NCBI GenBank assembly: GCA_003176045.1
Contig: PSRM01000094.1
Span: forward strand, 1 to 63,084
Direction of reading: 5' to 3'
Length of the DNA stretch: 63,084 nt
Origin: Verrucomicrobiota bacterium
GTDB lineage: Bacteria > Verrucomicrobiota > Verrucomicrobiia > Limisphaerales > UBA8199
Numbering within the stretch: the first letter of the stretch is position 1; each line of letters opens with the position of its first letter. The notes under the pieces are model-generated. The model did no database searches and was not told the DNA's origin. It saw nothing but the letters and a program-made list of their open reading frames with translations. The position numbers and the translations under genes are program-made. This document shows positions 22,739-30,840 of the stretch, in pieces.

Positions 22739-22777
22739 TTTAGATTTTAGATTTTAGATTTTAGATTTTAGATTTTT
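22736..22777. repeat. 7-bp tandem array (TTTTAGA type)
   Basis: Five units abut the ATG of the decoration gene, replacing any Shine-Dalgarno sequence. Confidence 0.8.
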
Positions 22778-22911
22778 TAAACCGCTGATCTTCGCTGATA
22801 ACCGCTAATCTCTTTTTCTGATTAGCGTTCATTAGCGTTCATTAGCGGTTTCATTTCTTTTCGTGTCTTTCGTGTGTTTCGAGGTTCTCTGTGTCTCTGT
22901 GCCTCTGTGGT

Positions 22912-24150
22912 TTAATTGTTCGCCATTTCGCGCTGCGCCATCGTGTACGCCGTCGCGACGGTCAGATGGGGCATTTGCTTTTGGAGTTCGCACGCGCGGT
23001 TCTGGATTTTCACCGCCTCCGCCCGCTGCACCTTCTCGGCCCCTTCATCCAGGGAGATTTCGGGCGCCTTGGTGTCCCGGTTGCGCAGCAACCGCTGGCT
23101 GTTCTGTCCTCTGTCCTCTGTCCTCTGTCCTCTGTCGCTGAGGTCCTTGATGAATTCCACTCTCTCCGCCCGGTTCTTGAAGTGCTTCGGGTCGGTGAGG
23201 AGGGGCTTGTGGCGATTCACGATCTTGTCGTCCTTGATGCCTGCCGCCGCAAAATCCGCCTCGATCTGTTCGCCGAGCAAGGTGGCGTTTTCGGTTTCGA
23301 GCAGGGCGATGCGGCCCTGGGCGGTGGTGAGGCGCTGGGTGGCTTCATCCGCGCGGTTGATGATTTTGGTGAGTTCGGCGAGGAGGGCGTCCTCGCTGGC
23401 CTCGGCTGCCAGGCCGAGCTTGGTGGCTATGGTGTTCATTTTAGTGTCTTTGTTACTTTGTTGTTTGTTTTGGAGCGTCCCGGCCTGACCGGAACGAGAG
23501 TGTCGAGTGTCGAGTGTCGAGTGTAGGGCAGGCGTCCCGCCTGCCCCCGCGTCGCGCATGGCCTGCCGTGCCGCGGCCGGTCCGGTTAAGGTCTTGTGGT
23601 CAGTGGTCAGTGGTCCTGTGGTCCCGCCCCTGTTCGTAATGGGGCGCTGCCCCCGATTATTGTGCATGTTGGTCAGCGTCAGCCCATCCAGCCTCGTCGG
23701 CCGCACATACTTCTCATCCTTCCCATCACTCCCATTCCCAGCCGCCTCGCAGTCGGCGGGGTCATATTCGGTCGAAAAAAACCGGTAATCACCGCCATCC
23801 ACAGCGGTTTTGCCCGTGGCCGTCCAGCGGATTTGGCCGTAAATGCCGTCTTCGCGCGCTTCGAGTTTGGTGAGCCAGCCGTAGGCGCGAGTTTCTTTGT
23901 CGGCTTCGTCTTTGAAATGCTCGTGGTCAACTAGCAACTCATGGGCGTGGCGCAGCTTGCCGGCGGCGGCGTCTTCATTGAAGCGATTGACGATCTGCCG
24001 AATGGCTTGCTCATCGATCACCAGAGTGATGCCGGCGCGGCGATTGGGGTGTTCGCCTTTGGGCTCGATCATGTACCAGCCGTCGGGGGGATGCTGGAAA
24101 TCGCGGTTAAGGATGGTTGCGAGCACTTTGTCTTTCACTTTGTCTTTCAC
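22912..24150 (-). CDS. Mu I-like head protease / scaffold protein
   Basis: Up to 412 aa from a GTG inside array a12; the GTG of the codon before LATILNRDFQ is an equally good start. The first 160 residues match Mu gpI-type proteases: LVDHEHFKDEADKETRAYGW, EDGIYGQIRWTATGKTAVDG, GDYRFFSTEYDP and LTLTNMHN, with catalytic His and Ser probably in LLVDHEH and RFFSTEY. An internal ATG at 23439 (MNTIATKLGLAAEASEDALL) opens a coiled-coil part that could be made separately as scaffold, as in Mu I/Z. Two stretches (about 23485-23640 and 23100-23140) are translated repeat words, one at the protease-scaffold junction and one inside the scaffold. Confidence 0.65.
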   Translation of the reverse strand: MKDKVKDKVLATILNRDFQHPPDGWYMIEPKGEHPNRRAGITLVIDEQAIRQIVNRFNEDAAAGKLRHAHELLVDHEHFKDEADKETRAYGWLTKLEAREDGIYGQIRWTATGKTAVDGGDYRFFSTEYDPADCEAAGNGSDGKDEKYVRPTRLDGLTLTNMHNNRGQRPITNRGGTTGPLTTDHKTLTGPAAARQAMRDAGAGGTPALHSTLDTRHSRSGQAGTLQNKQQSNKDTKMNTIATKLGLAAEASEDALLAELTKIINRADEATQRLTTAQGRIALLETENATLLGEQIEADFAAAGIKDDKIVNRHKPLLTDPKHFKNRAERVEFIKDLSDRGQRTEDRGQNSQRLLRNRDTKAPEISLDEGAEKVQRAEAVKIQNRACELQKQMPHLTVATAYTMAQREMANN

Positions 24151-24348
24151 TTTGTCTGGTCAATTGTCAGTAGTTGGTAGTCCGCAGTCCGTAGTTCGTG
24201 GTCCGTAGTCAGTAGTCAGTAATTCGTCCGTTTTGTCTTTTTTTTCATTCGTTTGTCCCCATTCGCTTGTCACATCCTTTGTTTGTTGGTTGTTTTGTTG
24301 TTCGGATTTCTGAAGAGACAAAGTGAAAGACAAAGTGAAAGACAAAGT
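24125..24348. repeat. Inverted pair of 12-bp arrays (a12/a13)
   Basis: 24125-24157 and 24316-24348 are exact 33-bp inverse copies (TTTCACTTTGTC / GACAAAGTGAAA). The loop holds GTAGTCAGTAGTCAGTAATT and TTCATTCGTTTGTCCCCATT words only. The left arm covers the possible GTG starts of the protease gene. Confidence 0.85.
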
Positions 24349-24362
24349 ATCTGCCCAAGGAC

Positions 24363-25946
24363 CTACGCCGAACTTGGCGAAGGACTTGGGACTTTGGACA
24401 TTGGACTTTGGACTTCCTCATTGATTACGGCGCCGGAAGCCCGGATCGTCTCCTTCAAATTGATCTGCTCCAGCAGCACCGACCCCATCTGTGGATTCCT
24501 CAGAAGCCCTTTCACCAGCTCTCTCGTGAACGCCAGGCTTGCTTCATCTCCGCGCTCGACAGGTGTCAACGTGAATCCGGCCAGCACCGGTTCGCCCGGA
24601 TGCTCCCGCGCCAGCACTTCGGCATCGAAATCGCGCTGGAAACATTCGGAAATCTTCTCCGCGCGCGCCGCGGCGATGTCCTCAAACGTGTCCTGATGGG
24701 CGGCGCCGGCCAGCGTGCCCGAGCCGCCTTCGGTGAGCATGGTGAGCTTGCCGCCGGTGCCCACCAGCACTACCTGCTCGTCCAGGTGCCGCAACCGCGG
24801 TGTAAAAGGGTCCACCCCGCGCGGCGAGTCATTCGGCTTGTATTCGCTGCCATTCGGCAAAGCTCCGCTGCCGCCCTGCGAAATCAGTTTGGCTGCCAGT
24901 TCGAATTCCCCCTCTTTACCCTGCGGCACATTCGGCGGCATGATCACCACCCCGCTTGGGATGCCGAATATTTCCATGAACGCATCCGCATCTTTCTCGC
25001 ACAAATTGGCCCGCACGAAGTTGACCAGCGCGATTTCATCAATGGGCCGGTCCACCGTGTGAATGATGAAATCCTGCAGCGGCAGTTCGGGGCCGCCGAT
25101 GCAGTTGGCCGGCCCGAGAAATTGCAGCGGCTGCGACGTCGAGCGCGAATCCGGATTCCACCACCAGTTGCCTTCGAGGCCGTCGCGGCAGACGCACCAT
25201 TGGTTCAACGGCTCCAGGTGGATGACGTCGCTGGGGTGGAAACCCGAAGCCCGAAGCCCGAAATCCGAAGGGCCTGGTCGCGCCGAAACGGAGTTCGGCG
25301 CTCCGCCCGCTCGATGTTTTTGGAGATGGGAATAGCCGCGGAACTCGGCGAGGTGCAGGTGCTTGATGGCTTCTTTGAGATTGTCTATGAGGTCGTAGGC
25401 GGAGCGGAGGGTGGATTGCTGGCGGAGGGCCATCGCATTCAAGGAGCGCCCAACTCCGTTGGGCGAGTGGCGGCCTGACTCACGCCCGACAGAGTCGGGC
25501 GCTCCTGAGCGCCCAAGTCCGTTGGCCGATTGTTCGCCTGATTCGCGCCCGACGGAGTCGGGCGCTCCTGCCTGCTCCTTAATCTGGATGGTCCAGTCGA
25601 AGTTCAGGAGTGGGGCTTCGCAGCGGGTGATGAGGGCGCTTAAGGTCGGATAGCGCCGCTCGACAAAGCGAAAGGCCCATTGGAGGTAAGCGGTGTCTCC
25701 ACGCTGGGCCAATTCCAGGAGTTCGACGACGCGGCGCATGACCAGGCCGCGCAAGGGATTGTAATTCTCGCGCCAGCGGTTGGCTGCAGTAACGATCTCG
25801 CCCAGGCGGCCGGCGGTGGTGCCGCCGCGCTGGAGTTGGTCGCCGGGTTGGGCGGCAGGGGCGACCATGGGGAGTTGGCGGATCGCTCCGAGGGAGGAGG
25901 GGCGAGGGGCGAGGGACAGCGGGCGCGGCGTGCGACGTTTAGTCAT
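24363..25946 (-). CDS. Mu gp29-like (DUF935-like) portal protein with in-frame repeat insertions
   Basis: 527 aa. The opening NRWRENYNPLRGLVMRRVVE...RRYPTLSALITRCEAPLLNFDWTI follows the DUF935 portal pattern, as does the later RPIDEIALVNFVRANLCEKDADAFMEIFGIPSGV...FTPRLRHLDEQVV. Portal dodecamers form the DNA entry channel. Two inserts break the family pattern: a duplicated 20-residue block GAPDSVGRESG...NG.GRS read from palindromes at 25438-25565, and GGAPNSVSARPG from 25250-25330. Both lie in predicted surface loops. The C-terminal ~20 residues (EEVQSPMSKVPSPSPSSA) come from GTCCAAAGT words. Four CCTGAAC units precede the ATG. Confidence 0.65.
   Translation of the reverse strand: MTKRRTPRPLSLAPRPSSLGAIRQLPMVAPAAQPGDQLQRGGTTAGRLGEIVTAANRWRENYNPLRGLVMRRVVELLELAQRGDTAYLQWAFRFVERRYPTLSALITRCEAPLLNFDWTIQIKEQAGAPDSVGRESGEQSANGLGRSGAPDSVGRESGRHSPNGVGRSLNAMALRQQSTLRSAYDLIDNLKEAIKHLHLAEFRGYSHLQKHRAGGAPNSVSARPGPSDFGLRASGFHPSDVIHLEPLNQWCVCRDGLEGNWWWNPDSRSTSQPLQFLGPANCIGGPELPLQDFIIHTVDRPIDEIALVNFVRANLCEKDADAFMEIFGIPSGVVIMPPNVPQGKEGEFELAAKLISQGGSGALPNGSEYKPNDSPRGVDPFTPRLRHLDEQVVLVGTGGKLTMLTEGGSGTLAGAAHQDTFEDIAAARAEKISECFQRDFDAEVLAREHPGEPVLAGFTLTPVERGDEASLAFTRELVKGLLRNPQMGSVLLEQINLKETIRASGAVINEEVQSPMSKVPSPSPSSA
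25438..25570. repeat. REP-like palindromes (GGAGCGCCCAAC family), tandem, inside the portal gene
   Basis: Two head-to-tail ~60-bp units of GGAGCGCCCAACTCCGTTGG and CGCCCGACAGAGTCGGGCG hairpins. Another copy begins at 63042 at the right edge of the window, and a third degenerate one lies near 25280-25305. Confidence 0.75.
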
Positions 25947-26120
25947 AGGTTCAGGGTTCAGGGTTCAGGGTTCAGGCAAACACCAAAAACCAAACACCAA
26001 ACACCAGAGAAACTCCAAATCCCAAACACCAAAGGCCACGAACGACTGTTGGAGCTTGGAGCTTGGTGTTTCTCTGGAGCTTGGTGTTTGGTGTTTGGTG
26101 TTTCATGCTCTGGGCTCTTT
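25947..26120. repeat. Word-rich gap between terminase and portal genes
   Basis: GGTTCAG x4 (25947-25976), AACACCAAAAACCAAACACC and GAGCTTGGTGTTTGGTGTTT words. No gene. Confidence 0.7.
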
Positions 26121-27749
26121 TCATGCTAGTACGCTTCGGTCCCTCCGCTCCGCCAGCACCTCCGCCCTCCTCCCCTGCGGCGGCACAATAATCATGCACA
26201 CGTTCCCCGCAAACGACTTGGCCCGCGTACACAACGCCTGCGCGTTCGCACGGTCCGCGTGCCCGTCTTCATTATGCGGCGCCCGAAAACTCACGCTCCC
26301 ATTGGGCGTCACGCACCGATACACACTGTGCAAATCCTCCCGTATCGCCTGGTTCACCGGTATCCGCTTCTGCTTGCGCTCATAAGCCATCCGCAGCTTG
26401 CCGAACAGCTCCACCTTCAAGGTGTTCGAGATCGTCACCAATTCCACCTTCCCGTACAAATTCCTGTCCGGGTCCCATTCACCAAACTCTCTCGCCAGCA
26501 AATCGCCCAGCCCGATCCCGCCTCCGTTATAGTCCAGGCATACTCGGCGCGCCTTGGCCACGCGTGACCGCAACACCTCAAATTGATCCGGCGTGGACAT
26601 CGCCTGCAGGCAAAGCACCTCGCGCGTGATGTGTAAATCCGCCACCGATTCCTCCGCCCAGCAAACCGTCAGATCCCGCTTCCGCCCAAAATCAATCCCC
26701 AGATCCAGGGGCGGGGACAGCCTTGTCCCCGGATCCCAGTAGTCCGGCGGCGCCAGCTCGGAGGCCTCGGCGCTTTCGCAGGCGGCAATCAGCTCGTAAG
26801 GAAGCAGAACGGAGGCGGCATCCAGGAATTGGCAGCAAAACTCCTGGGCCCAGCCGTCGGGATCGGAGAAGGCTTCCTTGAGTTCCTCGATATCCACGGG
26901 CAGCCCCATGAGGACGGCGTGATAGATGGTGACCAAGTGATGGCTCCATTGGATGCGATGGGACTGTTGGGAGCGGATTTTATGCATGAGGCCGCCCAGG
27001 CCGTTTGGGGTGGAAATGAGGCGGACCTTCTTTTCGCCGCCGCGCATAGGATTGGTGATGCTGGGAAGGATGGCGCGCCAGGTTTCCAAAGGATTCTCGA
27101 AGAAATCCACTTCGGTCATGAGGATATTGGCGCTGCGGCCGCGAACGGTTTCGGGTTTGCCCGGCACGGCGCGCATGCGGCTGCCGTTTGAAAAGATGAT
27201 CTCGGCGCTTTTGAGGAAGGTGCCGGAGCCGCCCTCGCGAGATTCGCGGTAGTCAGCAATGGCGAGGTCAAAGGCCTGGGCCCAGGTCTTGCCCTGTTCG
27301 AGGGAGTCGAGGGCCTGGCGCTCGCTCGGGGCGGCGATCATCCATTCGGTCCTTGGGCGTTTGAGGCAATCCTCGGCGGCCTCGGACTGGCTGGCGAAGT
27401 CTTTGCCGGTTTGGCGGCCCTGGAGAGCGTCTTTGAAACGGCTGGAGTCTTCGCGCCAGGCGAATTGGTATTCAAGGAGGAGGGACCTGGGGTCATCGGG
27501 AGGATAGGGGTTGGTCCAGTGGTTAACATTTTGGCGAATGGGATGATTGAGGCAGCGGGCGATGAGGCCGGAGAGAGGGACCTCACGCAAAGGGAGGCCG
27601 GCGGAGGCACGAGCGGCGGCGAGGAGGGGATTGAGGGGATCAGGGGTCGGCTCGAGGTCAAGCACAGCGGTTGGACGCTCCCTCACGGTCGCGGCTCTGT
27701 TGGAGTCGGCGGCCAGTTTTTCCATGGCTTGCGCAGCGGAGTGAGTCAT
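26121..27749 (-). CDS. Terminase large subunit (Mu gp28-like)
   Basis: 542 aa. ATPase: Walker A-like LQGRQTGKDF near 109-118 and Walker B SANILMTEVDFF near 206-217. RNase H-like nuclease: LGIDFGRKRDLTV with Asp near 353, VCLDYNGGGIGLGDLL with Asp near 406, and NEDGHADRANA with Asp near 499. These are the acidic residues expected for headful or cos cleavage in Terminase_6/gp28 families. It pumps DNA into proheads together with the small subunit whose gene overlaps it by four bases. A seven-residue insert (GTRLSPP) just before the nuclease motif is encoded by a 27-bp palindrome that recurs in the glycoside hydrolase gene. Confidence 0.85.
   Translation of the reverse strand: MTHSAAQAMEKLAADSNRAATVRERPTAVLDLEPTPDPLNPLLAAARASAGLPLREVPLSGLIARCLNHPIRQNVNHWTNPYPPDDPRSLLLEYQFAWREDSSRFKDALQGRQTGKDFASQSEAAEDCLKRPRTEWMIAAPSERQALDSLEQGKTWAQAFDLAIADYRESREGGSGTFLKSAEIIFSNGSRMRAVPGKPETVRGRSANILMTEVDFFENPLETWRAILPSITNPMRGGEKKVRLISTPNGLGGLMHKIRSQQSHRIQWSHHLVTIYHAVLMGLPVDIEELKEAFSDPDGWAQEFCCQFLDAASVLLPYELIAACESAEASELAPPDYWDPGTRLSPPLDLGIDFGRKRDLTVCWAEESVADLHITREVLCLQAMSTPDQFEVLRSRVAKARRVCLDYNGGGIGLGDLLAREFGEWDPDRNLYGKVELVTISNTLKVELFGKLRMAYERKQKRIPVNQAIREDLHSVYRCVTPNGSVSFRAPHNEDGHADRANAQALCTRAKSFAGNVCMIIVPPQGRRAEVLAERRDRSVLA
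26706..26732. repeat. 27-bp palindromic element in the terminase gene
   Basis: CAGGGGCGGGGACAGCCTTG followed by TCCCCGG. The identical 27 bases occur inverted at 46611-46637 in the glycoside hydrolase gene. Confidence 0.85.
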
Positions 27750-28294
27750 AGAACGCCGAAGAGTTCTTTCATGCGGTTGGCACGTTCGGCCTCGGTGAGG
27801 CGGTGGTCTTCGAGGACGGTGCGTGCGTCGTCGGCCTGCTTGGCTTTGTCTTCGAGGAGGGTGAGTTTGCGCTCGTCCATTTTTTGTTTTTCTTCGAGCT
27901 TGGCGAAGTCGAGGGTCATGGCAGTGATCTGCTCGGCGAGTTTAAGGCAGGAGGAATTGGCGGCGGCCTGGATGGCCAGTTTCAAAGCGGTAACCCGATG
28001 GACGGCCATGATGCGGGCCAACTCGGGGCCTGGGTCCTGGCCGGCAACGATTTTGACCAGATCGCAATTGAGGGCGGCGTGCTCAAAGGCGAGGAGGCAC
28101 TTTTCCTCGAGGGGTTCGTTGAAGCGTTTAAACCTCCAGTCCAGGAGGGATTGGCGTGAGACGGTAAGCTCGTGCTCAGTTTGGAGTTTGGCCAGACATT
28201 CATCGGGGGAGAGCTTGTCCTGGCGCAGCCAGCGAACCAGCAGGGGCGCAAAGCGGTCCAGGTCGGCTAATTCGTCTTTGGATTGGGTGGCCAT
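27746..28294 (-). CDS. Terminase small subunit-like (DUF3486/Mu gp27-like)
   Basis: 182 aa from ATG at 28294 (MATQSKDELADLDRFAPLLV). The helix-turn-helix-like start TEHELTVSRQSLLDWRFKRF and long C-terminal helices (CLKLAEQITAMTLDFAKLEE KQKMDERKLTLLEDKAKQ) fit the small terminase of Mu-like phages (DUF3486), which selects DNA for packaging. The stop overlaps the large subunit start (ATGA). A longer reading to 28375 enters the neighbouring gene and is not used. Confidence 0.7.
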   Translation of the reverse strand: MATQSKDELADLDRFAPLLVRWLRQDKLSPDECLAKLQTEHELTVSRQSLLDWRFKRFNEPLEEKCLLAFEHAALNCDLVKIVAGQDPGPELARIMAVHRVTALKLAIQAAANSSCLKLAEQITAMTLDFAKLEEKQKMDERKLTLLEDKAKQADDARTVLEDHRLTEAERANRMKELFGVL

Positions 28295-28301
28295 GGGGGT
28301 T

Positions 28302-28556
28302 TTAGAGCTGTTGCGCCTTGTGTTTGCCCTTTTCGGTAAGAGTGTAGGTGAGCAGGGCAGGATCGAGGTCGTCACGGGCGGCCTGGATGAAGGCGTCGGC
28401 CTCCAATTCTGCGAGAGCCTGGCGCAAGTCGCTTTTCAGCGGGGGCGGAGCCAGGAGGGAGCAGGCTTCCTGGAGCAGTTCTTCGCGCAAGGGCAGGCCG
28501 CGGGCAACGGACAGCGCCCTGAGGATGAAACGTTTGATTGGGGGAATGGGATTCAT
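28302..28556 (-). CDS. Small winged-helix-like protein (Mu gp26 position)
   Basis: 84 aa, MNPIPPIKRFILRALSVARG. Short helices with LREELLQEACSLL, DLRQALAELEADAFI and a final LLTYTLTEKGKHKAQ suggest a winged-helix fold similar to those encoded just before Mu-like terminase genes. It lies 7 bp upstream of the small terminase start. A 7-bp TTTATGA array sits directly upstream. Confidence 0.55.
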   Translation of the reverse strand: MNPIPPIKRFILRALSVARGLPLREELLQEACSLLAPPPLKSDLRQALAELEADAFIQAARDDLDPALLTYTLTEKGKHKAQQL

Positions 28557-28559
28557 GCT

Positions 28560-28839
28560 GAAATTATGATTTATGATTTATGATTTATGATTTGGGCGGA
28601 ACTTCGCGCAGGTTTGCGGGTAAAAGGAGGGGTCAAAGGTGAGGGCGATTTCAGATTTGAGATTTCAGATTTCAAAGACGTGAAATGGCAGATGGCAGAT
28701 GGCAGATGGCAAATAAGGAATGGCGATGCGGGTTTGAGATTTCGGGTTTCGGGTTTCGGGTTTCGGATTTCAGATTTCGAGTTGCAGATTTCGGGGGGCA
28801 GATTTCGGGGGGCAGATTTCACGTTTCACGTTTCACGTT
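28560..28839. repeat. Word-rich gap
   Basis: TTATGATTTATGATTTATGA (28565-28592), AGATTTGAGATTTCAGATTT, GGCAGATGGCAGATGGCAGA (28687-28710), GGGTTTCGGGTTTCGGGTTT (28742-28765) and TTTCACGTTTCACGTTTCAC (28815-28845). No gene. Confidence 0.7.
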
Positions 28840-29286
28840 TCACTTCCTCATGATCTCATCCAGCTTCACATCCATCCGCGCCAGCCACGCCGATTGATTG
28901 CGCGTCTCGGTGTCCAGCCCGGACACCTTCTCCCCCAGCGCGCTCACGCGCTCCTGCAGTTCTTTCATGTCTTCCTTTCGCTCGGTGCGCATGGCGTCAA
29001 TTTTTTCTTCGATGGCCTTGTTGGCCACGCGCTCGACGGTGCCGATCTTTTCAAAGATGCGCGCATGCTCGTCCTTATTTTCCTGCGCGAGCAACTCGAA
29101 CGCCCGGCGCTCCACGTATTCGGCCTCATCCTTGACGCGCAACGGCTGCGGCGTGATTTGCACCTGCACACGCTTGCGTTTTTCATTGAGCCAGGCGGCC
29201 ACGAGGGCGAGGTTGCCCAGGATGCTGGTGACCATGACGAGACCGCCCAGGGAGAAGAGGTTTTCGGTTGTGGCTAAGGTGATCAT
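28840..29286 (-). CDS. Membrane-anchored coiled-coil protein (DUF2730/Mu gp25-like)
   Basis: 148 aa. Residues 10-33 form a membrane segment (LFSLGGLVMVTSILGNLALV), followed by a long charged coiled coil with heptads (IFEKIGTVERVANKAIEEKI, ERVSALGEKVSGLDTETRNQ). The same arrangement is seen in Mu gp25-type (DUF2730) proteins encoded before the terminase genes; a spanin-like role in lysis is an alternative. It is the first recognisable morphogenesis-module gene. Confidence 0.55.
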   Translation of the reverse strand: MITLATTENLFSLGGLVMVTSILGNLALVAAWLNEKRKRVQVQITPQPLRVKDEAEYVERRAFELLAQENKDEHARIFEKIGTVERVANKAIEEKIDAMRTERKEDMKELQERVSALGEKVSGLDTETRNQSAWLARMDVKLDEIMRK

Positions 29287-29307
29287 GTCCAGGCCCTCCC
29301 CAAATCC

Positions 29308-29405
29308 AAAGCGCCAGAGGACTGGCGCACTCCAAAAGCTGGCGCCATTTGGGACGCGTGCGGTGCTCGCGAAGCGTCTTGGAGTGCGCCAGTCCTCTGG
29401 CGCTT
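29308..29405. repeat. Long imperfect palindrome (AAAGCGCCAGAGGACTGGCG family), copy 1
   Basis: About 98 bp. The arms CAAAGCGCCAGAGGACTGGC and the inverse GCCAGTCCTCTGGCGCTTT flank a centre with GTGCTCGCGAAGCGTCTTGG. It is almost identical to 29680-29775. Confidence 0.8.
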
Positions 29406-29512
29406 TAACTCGACGCGCGCAACGTTTTTCAGAGTCCTGGGCATGGCTGGCATGTTGCCGGTTCTGCTTCTTCGTTCTGTGCGACAGTTCGCCTCAAGGA
29501 ACTCACACCAAA

Positions 29513-29614
29513 TCCAAAGCGGCGGAATGCGCCGCACTCCAAACGCTTCGCGCGGCACGACGCGGCTATGAAGTCGCGAAGCGTTTGGAGTGCGCGGCAT
29601 TCCCGCGCTTTCGT
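29513..29614. repeat. Long imperfect palindrome (AAAGCGGCGGAATGCGCCGC variant)
   Basis: A sister of the neighbouring palindromes, with the same CACTCCAAACGCTTCGCG inner part. The closest relative is at 54397-54500. Confidence 0.8.
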
Positions 29615-29679
29615 TTTCGTGCTCAATGGATGGATTCTCGGGTGACGAAACGCCGATCCGCGCTCCCACCCGAGCCAAA

Positions 29680-29775
29680 GCGCCAGAGGACTGGCGCACT
29701 CCAAAAGCTGGCGCCAAGCGGAAAGCGTGCGGTGCTCGCGAAGCGTCTTGGAGTGCGCCAGTCCTCTGGCGCTTT
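29680..29775. repeat. Long imperfect palindrome (AAAGCGCCAGAGGACTGGCG family), copy 2
   Basis: Near-identical to 29308-29405. The 541-bp gap 29287-29827 consists mostly of these three elements and I see no gene in it. Confidence 0.8.
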
Positions 29776-29827
29776 TGCACGAGGCGCCCAACGGCTCGAG
29801 GAGTTCTGAATTTGTTCAAAAGGCAGA

Positions 29828-30622
29828 TCACGGGAAAATTTCAGTATCTTCGAACAGCATCTGCGGAGTGATGGTGCGGGCGGGATTCCTGGCCAGGCAG
29901 CCGATCGGACCAAGCGCGGGCTTGAGGCCGAGTCGGTACCGGAGATTGTGCGGGGGATTTAGGGCGCACGCAGCCACCACGGAGCAGACCGGGGCGAGGT
30001 CATTCCAATCGGCGAGTTTGCTGATGAGGCGATTGGGCCAGCCGGCGAGGCATTTGTTGAGGAAATGGCCGGCGAGCGTGTTGGCCAGGCAATCAGTGAC
30101 GATGAGGCCGTAGCCGTAGGGGAGGCCGAGCATTTTGAGGGCGTTCTCGGCGACTATATCCGCCACTTTGTCTTTCACTTTGTCCTCCACTTTGTCGAAA
30201 GACGCCGCCGAACAAGTCAGACCGGTCGGACCGGTCGGACCGACCAGAGACGACAAAGTGGAGGACAAAGTGGAGGACGAAGTGTTTCCCCCGCCACCTG
30301 ACCCCTGCCCCCTGACACCTGACACACTCGCCTCCCCCACCGCGCAACCCACCGGCGCTTTGAGGAAAATCGGCCGAGGAGAATCGAAGTAGGGCGCCAG
30401 GGGCGAGCGGACCACCCCGTGCGCAAGCGCCTCGACACATTCGTTCTCGCCGGTGACCACCAGCACGTGCGTTACCGCAATACCCGATCGATCCTCCCGC
30501 CTCGTGAGGTAAGCGATGCCTTGCGAGACGAAGTCCGACGTGTCCTCCGCGACGAAGCCGATGTAACCGCGGGAATAGTTTGCGCCGTAGAGGGGAGTGG
30601 TGGATTGAAGGGAAAGAGGCAT
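29828..30622 (-). CDS. NlpC/P60- or YiiX-like cysteine peptidase with embedded repeat block
   Basis: 264 aa. MPLSLQSTTPLYGANYSRGY leads to SDFVSQGIAYLTRREDRSGI, AVTHVLVVTGENECVEALAH and PYGYGLIVTDCLANTLAGHF, the sequence of elements (His in a beta strand, late Cys) seen in permuted papain-fold NlpC/P60 or YiiX peptidases that cut peptidoglycan or lipids. It lies upstream of the gp25-like gene, in the lysis position. Residues ~100-155 are an insert made of translated 12-bp arrays in both orientations (STLSSTLSS, KVEDKVKDKV) around a GPTGPTG core. Whether the enzyme tolerates it is unknown. Confidence 0.5.
   Translation of the reverse strand: MPLSLQSTTPLYGANYSRGYIGFVAEDTSDFVSQGIAYLTRREDRSGIAVTHVLVVTGENECVEALAHGVVRSPLAPYFDSPRPIFLKAPVGCAVGEASVSGVRGQGSGGGGNTSSSTLSSTLSSLVGPTGPTGLTCSAASFDKVEDKVKDKVADIVAENALKMLGLPYGYGLIVTDCLANTLAGHFLNKCLAGWPNRLISKLADWNDLAPVCSVVAACALNPPHNLRYRLGLKPALGPIGCLARNPARTITPQMLFEDTEIFP
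30164..30284. repeat. Inverted pair of 12-bp arrays (a14/a15) within a CDS
   Basis: The left arm 30164-30196 (CACTTTGTCTTT / TCC spacers) and right arm 30252-30284 (GACAAAGTGGAG) flank a loop with GGACCGGTCGGACCGGTCGG. It is read in frame inside the peptidase gene. Confidence 0.8.
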
Positions 30623-30840
30623 GGGTTCAGGGTTCAGGGGTCAGGGGAAACGTTGTCGCGAACTTTGTCGTGAACTTTGTCGAGTCAGTAGTCAGTAGTC
30701 CGTAGTCCGTAGTCAGTGGTTAGTGGTCACAGGGTTCAGGGTTCAGGGGAAACTTTGTCGCGAACTTTGTCGTCAACTTTGTCGAGTCAGTAGTCAGTAG
30801 TCCGTAGTCAGTAGTCAGTGGTCCGTGGTCACAGGGTTCA
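30623..30840. repeat. Duplicated ~105-bp block with 12-bp arrays a16 and a17
   Basis: 30628-30728 and 30731-30835 are near-direct repeats, each composed of GGTTCAG units, three AACTTTGTCGCG units (30649-30682; 30749-30786) and GTCAGTAGTCAGTAGTCCGT words. It abuts the start of the peptidase gene. Confidence 0.75.

Noticed and set aside
26121..29286. Active Mu-like transposing prophage
   Set aside because: Only the morphogenesis order is Mu-like; no MuA/MuB, Ner, repressor or Gam-like genes are seen within the window.
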